The notes below the pieces were generated by a model. The model did no database searches. It saw only the letters and a program-made list of their open reading frames with translations, and was not told the origin of the DNA. This document shows, piece by piece, positions 6,517-9,070 of a DNA stretch of 9,070 bases (position 1 is the first letter of the stretch; every line of letters starts with the position of its first letter). This DNA is from an uncultured Desulfobacterales bacterium. GTDB taxonomy: Bacteria > Desulfobacterota > Desulfobacteria > Desulfobacterales > JAFDCJ01. Location of the stretch: NCBI GenBank assembly GCA_945787595.1, contig CALZJV010000237.1, positions 1-9,070 on the forward strand, read 5' to 3'. Position numbers and translations under genes: made by a program.

Positions 6517-6663
6517 CCGTACATCGCTGACCACCAGCCAGATGACTTAAGGTGGGTTTATACCAAAAGAATTATGTTAACTCGCTCATTGGAAAAATCA
6601 CTAAAAATATCTTCAACTCGTAATAATTTCTACCTTTTCCTGCTATCCCTTGGATGGGGGAAA

Positions 6664-6704
6664 CGGAAAGGCGAGTAGTTGGTGAACGTGCTACTCTCCT
6701 TCCT
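6664..6704. terminator. Hairpin between convergent genes, possible bidirectional terminator
   Basis: The arms AGGCGAGTAG (6669-6678) and CTACTCTCCT (6691-6700) pair with one mismatch around a 12-nt loop. The stem extends outward through GGAA/TTCC with a one-base bulge. It lies 3' of both the integrase remnant (plus) and the small beta-sandwich gene (minus), where a shared terminator would sit. Neither side has a proper T-run, so termination is only suggested by position. Confidence 0.4.
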
Positions 6705-6722
6705 GGACTTTACTGATATGTG

Positions 6723-7088
6723 TTATCGCAGCTTCACGACCAGCCAGTCTGACAAAATCTTGATATCGCCGCGTAAGCATACGCGTAGTTGGTAGGTGCC
6801 GGGCGGCGCGGCTGGCAGGAATCCCATGTAGTCATCTTGCCAGGTTTGTCCAGCGGCGATACTGATGCTGCCGGCGCGTGGATCGGGAACCGGCGGCGGT
6901 GGGAAAGGGACCTTCTCGCCGTGTTCGTCAACCAGTTCAAAAAGCAACGATGGCGAGCTGAGTGCCTGCGCCGGAATTACCACCGGTATTGTCCCAGTGT
7001 TGCGCAGGTGCACCCGCACTGCAATGTCTTTGCCGATTGAAGGTCCCGCGTTCAGGGCTTCAAGCCGCGTTTGGATCTGGTTCGACAT
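6723..7088 (-). CDS. Small beta-sandwich-like protein, paralogous to the N-terminus of the upstream metalloprotease
   Basis: The 121-residue protein has no signal peptide or membrane segment. The order of motifs is that of an immunoglobulin-like or proteinase-inhibitor-like (BsuPI-type) beta sandwich: an early strand ending VHLRNTGTIPVVIP (26-39), then PSLLFELVDEHGEKV (46-60), a proline run PFPPPPVPDP (61-70), an IAAGQTW turn, and the closing strands PPGTYQLRVCLRGD and SDWLVVKLR. The same order appears in residues 1-130 of the upstream protein (PSLVLELQDAEGK, LPPPSPP, IAPGESI, PSGRYRVRFFSE, SDWLEFEVV), so the two share a domain by duplication. The ATG at 7088 has GGAG 8 nt upstream, and only 27 nt separate it from the preceding stop, which implies one transcript. 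A role as partner or inhibitor of the protease is a hypothesis; no homologue of known function is recognised with certainty. Confidence 0.7.
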   Translation of the reverse strand: MSNQIQTRLEALNAGPSIGKDIAVRVHLRNTGTIPVVIPAQALSSPSLLFELVDEHGEKVPFPPPPVPDPRAGSISIAAGQTWQDDYMGFLPAAPPGTYQLRVCLRGDIKILSDWLVVKLR

Positions 7089-7115
7089 CTTATTTACTCC
7101 GAAACCGATGCACTG

Positions 7116-8249
7116 CTAACAGGAGTCCCCCATCATTTTTGTAATGCAGTTTGTACCCAGCATTGCCCGCACGGTATCGCGCACTAGATCGAGGTGCCTG
7201 GCCAGCGGTGTTTCATTCGGGTTATTCATGATACCCGCACCATTTTGCCATGGTAAACCCCAGGCTGTACCGTCAACCGTGTAATACTCATCCTTTGCAC
7301 CCAGCATATGTCCCATTTCGTGATTGATGGCGGTGGTATCAGTGTTACCCCAATTCGTCATGTTGGTAGTCGAGCCCTGAACATTTACCACATGGTGAGC
7401 ATTGGAGTTAACGAACTGCACGTCCAGCGTGATTGTGTAGCCCGAGCAGCAACAGCAATCGTTGCAACATAGTTTGAAGAGGTTACTCCAGGCATTCTGC
7501 AGAGCCGTTTCCCAGGCGTTGCGTTGGTCAGTACTCAAGGTCGCGCCTGCATTGCTGGTCTGAAGTAGCACCACAATGCGGACGCTACAGTCATTCTGAT
7601 TTATCTCAGTACGAAAGCGGGCGTGCCAGCTATAGGTGCCATTCCAGGCCTCAAAACCGGGTGGCGCGTCAGACATCACTTCGGTTCGGGCCACGTCTAC
7701 TTCCTGTGTTAACTGCCGGTTGCAGCGCACGATTCCAAATATTCTTAGAATCCAGCACCAAAAGCAGCGACACCATTTCCATCTCATACAAAATAGCCAT
7801 CGTCTTTTCACGACGGTTGGGATTTTCTCCCAACGTTCTAGGAAGGGTTGGGGTGGGCAGACCACTTCGAACTCCAGCCAGTCGCTGGCGACGGGATCAT
7901 CGGTATTACCCCCAAAAAGAGGGCACTCTGAGAAAAAACGCACCCGATAACGCCCGGAGGGATGATAGAGATCCAGCGCGCCATAGTAGTCAATCGTGAT
8001 TGATTCACCTGGAGCAATTTCCCGCATGGCCTTGAGTTCCTCTTCACTGGGAGGAGATGGCGGTGGCAGTCCAAGTGATTTACCCTCGGCATCTTGAAGT
8101 TCGAGTACCAGTGACGGATTGGCCGCAAGCGTAGAGTTAAAGGCGACCGGCGCGTCTCCAGAATTGGTAATTTCGGCCCGAATCCCGGTACCTGCGCCGT
8201 TGGTGGGTTTCTCTAAGATTGCCTTGAGGTTTACGACTAGTTTGCTCAT
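7116..8249 (-). CDS. Zinc metalloprotease (HExxHxxGxxD, snapalysin-like motif) with N-terminal beta-sandwich domain
   Basis: The 377-residue protein has three parts. Residues 1-~130 form a beta-sandwich-like domain also found alone in the next gene. Residues ~150-177 are a Trp-, Cys- and Arg-rich hydrophobic stretch (RRWLFCMRWKWCRCFWCW and on). Residues ~200-377 contain the protease: INHEMGHMLGAKDEYY gives HExxHxxGxxD with zinc ligands His310, His314 and probably Asp320, catalytic Glu311, and a Met-turn candidate at GIMNNP (Met341). An Asp third ligand is known from snapalysin-type metzincins (M7), but overall membership is not claimed. There are 16 cysteines, six of them in CCNDCCCC (261-268). 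No N-terminal signal peptide is seen, so location is open. The start at 8249 is set by AAGGAGG 7 nt upstream; the frame stays open to 8327 without a ribosome binding site. It is probably co-transcribed with the gene at 7088. Confidence 0.75.
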   Translation of the reverse strand: MSKLVVNLKAILEKPTNGAGTGIRAEITNSGDAPVAFNSTLAANPSLVLELQDAEGKSLGLPPPSPPSEEELKAMREIAPGESITIDYYGALDLYHPSGRYRVRFFSECPLFGGNTDDPVASDWLEFEVVCPPQPFLERWEKIPTVVKRRWLFCMRWKWCRCFWCWILRIFGIVRCNRQLTQEVDVARTEVMSDAPPGFEAWNGTYSWHARFRTEINQNDCSVRIVVLLQTSNAGATLSTDQRNAWETALQNAWSNLFKLCCNDCCCCSGYTITLDVQFVNSNAHHVVNVQGSTTNMTNWGNTDTTAINHEMGHMLGAKDEYYTVDGTAWGLPWQNGAGIMNNPNETPLARHLDLVRDTVRAMLGTNCITKMMGDSC

Positions 8250-8350
8250 ATCTGTTCCTCCTTTTTCATGCCAGGTGGCTGTGAACCAACCGGAAACAGG
8301 TCCACTTCGGTTTTCAAAGACTACCACCTGGAATTTGTATTGTTTCTCTT

Positions 8351-8379
8351 TATATAGACCACGGTTTATTCAATTGAAA
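8351..8379 (-). promoter_or_regulatory. Possible promoter for the metalloprotease operon
   Basis: On the minus strand, TTTCAA (8379-8374) is followed after 17 nt by TATATA (8356-8351), about 100 nt upstream of the start codon at 8249. The -35 element is weak, so this is only a candidate. It lies outside the cassette proper, between the attC-like site and the protease gene. Confidence 0.25.
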
Positions 8380-8414
8380 GTGCGCCATGGGGCGAATACA
8401 GACATTGCTAAAAC

Positions 8415-8487
8415 ATATAACGATAGAGATCAGCCGCAGGCGAAACAGTGAAGCTGTTCGCCTGTCGGTTGCAGTGAGTGGTTAAAT
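8415..8487 (-). other. attC-like recombination site of an integron gene cassette
   Basis: Read on the minus strand, the site begins with ATTTAAC (8487-8481), a perfect RYYYAAC inverse core, and ends with GTTATAT (8421-8415), one mismatch from GTTRRRY. Between them is an imperfect hairpin: 8431-8448 pairs with 8454-8471 around a 5-nt loop, with unpaired extra bases on one side (an A after CAACCG, a T in CTGTTTCG). Such extrahelical bases are typical of attC. It starts 7 nt after the TGA of the gene at 8497, where cassette attC sites sit. The 73-nt length is within the usual range. Confidence 0.65.
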
Positions 8488-8937
8488 GCTTTGTTCACGT
8501 TACAGTTATAATTTCCCAATCATAATCTTTAACCAATTTTTCCATTGCAAGCTTGGTCGCCTTATAAAATGCATATTCGCTCCCACCAATTTCATCCCAG
8601 CGAATCTTAATCAGAGATATATTACATCCTCTATATGGATAAATGTGGTCATATAATACGTCCACAATGCCCTCTGCAATTGCAAGATTTAGTTGCTCGC
8701 AATATTCTAAAGGCAAAGAATCTGGCCATTTAGCCTGTGACTCATAACTGAGTTCATCTGACGGAAAACACTCGAAACTGATATAGGCATAGCTTGACGG
8801 ATGCCCAGGTTGCCCCTTGAATTGGAAATCACATGACGCTGCATTTCTAAGACGGTAGAAATTTCGGCCTAATTTAGAACTTTTCCATTGAGAGATGATG
8901 TCATGCTCATTCATTTAGCAACTCTCTGGGCATTTAA
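8422..8937 (-). mobile_element. Putative single-gene integron cassette
   Basis: The proposed cassette runs on the minus strand from the TTAAAT of a core site G^TTAAAT (8938-8932) to the G of the attC-like site (8421/8422), about 516 bp with one gene. When circularised, its core would be GTTAAATGC. That is perfectly complementary over nine bases to its own inverse core GCATTTAAC (8489-8481), as established for free integron cassettes, whereas the linear right-hand core GTTATAT matches less well. The start codon lies 18 nt after the core site, giving the short leader typical of cassettes. The stretch looks more A+T-rich than the catabolic genes. No integron integrase gene is in the window. Confidence 0.6.
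8495..8914 (-). CDS. Small cassette-borne protein, possibly with an EF-G domain IV-like fold
   Basis: The 139-residue soluble protein has no signal peptide or membrane segment. Its second half follows a pattern that recalls domain IV of elongation factor G: LPLEYCEQLNLAIAEGIVDV (about 76-95), a strand NISLIKIRWDEIGGSEYAFY, then a helix KATKLAMEKL. In EF-G the comparable elements are P-x-EY...AV-x-EGI, a strand, and S-x-AF-x-x-A. I offer this only as a fold resemblance; the GTPase and other EF-G parts are absent, so it is not a translation factor as such. The ATG at 8914 has GAGAG 7 nt upstream. The gene ends at TGA 8497-8495, seven bases before an attC-like site, and forms the only gene of a putative integron cassette. 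The function is unknown. Confidence 0.75.
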   Translation of the reverse strand: MNEHDIISQWKSSKLGRNFYRLRNAASCDFQFKGQPGHPSSYAYISFECFPSDELSYESQAKWPDSLPLEYCEQLNLAIAEGIVDVLYDHIYPYRGCNISLIKIRWDEIGGSEYAFYKATKLAMEKLVKDYDWEIITVT

Positions 8938-8961
8938 CATAATATATTGGATAGTTTTCAA
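8932..8961 (-). promoter_or_regulatory. Possible promoter of the cassette gene
   Basis: On the minus strand, TTGAAA (8961-8956) is followed after 18 nt by TTAAAT (8937-8932), just upstream of the start at 8914. The -10 candidate coincides with the core recombination site, so any insertion or excision there would alter it. Both the spacing and the -10 element are imperfect. Confidence 0.25.
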
Positions 8962-9017
8962 CATAAGTACGAATATCAAAATAATCCTATAATTTCAGAT
9001 ATGTAAATGCTATCCAA
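8947..9017. repeat. Perfect 8-bp inverted repeat flanking A+T-rich DNA
   Basis: TTGGATAG (8947-8954) and CTATCCAA (9010-9017) are perfect inverted copies enclosing 55 nt. Core-like triplets lie outside both: GTTAAAT (8938-8932) and GTTAGGA (9031-9025) on the minus strand. It could be a degenerate attC or attI site of the neighbouring array position, but the expected inverse core RYYYAAC is not found at the far side, so the call is left as a repeat. Confidence 0.35.
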
Positions 9018-9031
9018 ACTTATATCCTAAC

Positions 9032-9069
9032 AAAAAAGCCAAGTCACAAGAAAATGGCAACTCGGCTTT
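9032..9069 (-). terminator. Rho-independent terminator of a gene beyond the right edge
   Basis: On the minus strand, AAAGCCGAGT (9069-9060) pairs with ACTTGGCTTT (9044-9035) over ten positions including one G-T wobble, with a 15-nt loop. The T-run is 9037-9032, which shares three bases with the stem. On the plus strand the wobble becomes an A-C mismatch and no T-run follows, so the orientation is minus. It implies a minus-strand gene ending just past 9070. Confidence 0.7.
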
Positions 9070-9070
9070 A

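Noticed and set aside
6607..6686. A second attC-like site downstream of the small beta-sandwich gene (CACCAAC and GTTGAAG on the minus strand)
   Set aside because: Neither end fits the RYYYAAC/GTTRRRY consensus, and the internal pairing is patchy, so the protease operon cannot be called a cassette.
8250..8327. Longer N-terminus for the metalloprotease
   Set aside because: These 26 codons are open, but the strong AAGGAGG lies within them just before the ATG at 8249, and the paralogous small protein also begins near that point with MS-.

Overview
The window reads as chromosomal DNA from an anaerobic, mesophilic bacterium, most plausibly a Desulfobacterota (Desulfobacterales-like) lineage. This is inferred from the look of the genes, the degenerate heptamer arrays and CACAGAGACACGGAG-type intergenic repeats, and the integrase remnant. 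No rRNA or other marker gene is present, so the assignment is tentative.

Left part (1-5408): a sugar-acid or polyol catabolic locus in two divergent arms. The minus-strand arm starts at about 2856. It holds an ORF that joins the front of a zinc alcohol dehydrogenase to the tail of a short-chain dehydrogenase, then (12 nt later) a UxaA/GarD-type altronate dehydratase. After a 424-nt gap carrying two different heptamer arrays comes the N-terminal part of an FGGY sugar kinase that runs off the left edge. The plus-strand arm holds a LarA-like (nickel-pincer lactate racemase superfamily) protein and, after a repeat-rich 392-nt gap, a FabG-like short-chain dehydrogenase. Together they suggest oxidation, 2-epimerisation or racemisation, dehydration and phosphorylation of a sugar acid. 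The substrate cannot be read from the sequence.

Middle part (5409-6722): decaying DNA. A small exported-protein gene is broken by TAA, TAG and a frameshift. It runs directly into the last ~80 codons of a tyrosine recombinase, which has lost everything upstream of its catalytic RHS box. Inverted repeats flank this stretch.

Right part (6723-9070): three minus-strand genes of accessory character. A Cys/Trp-rich protein with an N-terminal beta-sandwich-like domain and a C-terminal HExxHxxGxxD metalloprotease motif is followed 27 nt later by a small protein that is a stand-alone copy of the same N-terminal domain. Upstream of them lies a one-gene unit (8422-8937) with the signature of an integron gene cassette: an attC-like hairpin just after the stop codon, and a core site at the other end that is complementary to the cassette's own inverse core site. 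A rho-independent terminator for a gene beyond the right edge closes the window.
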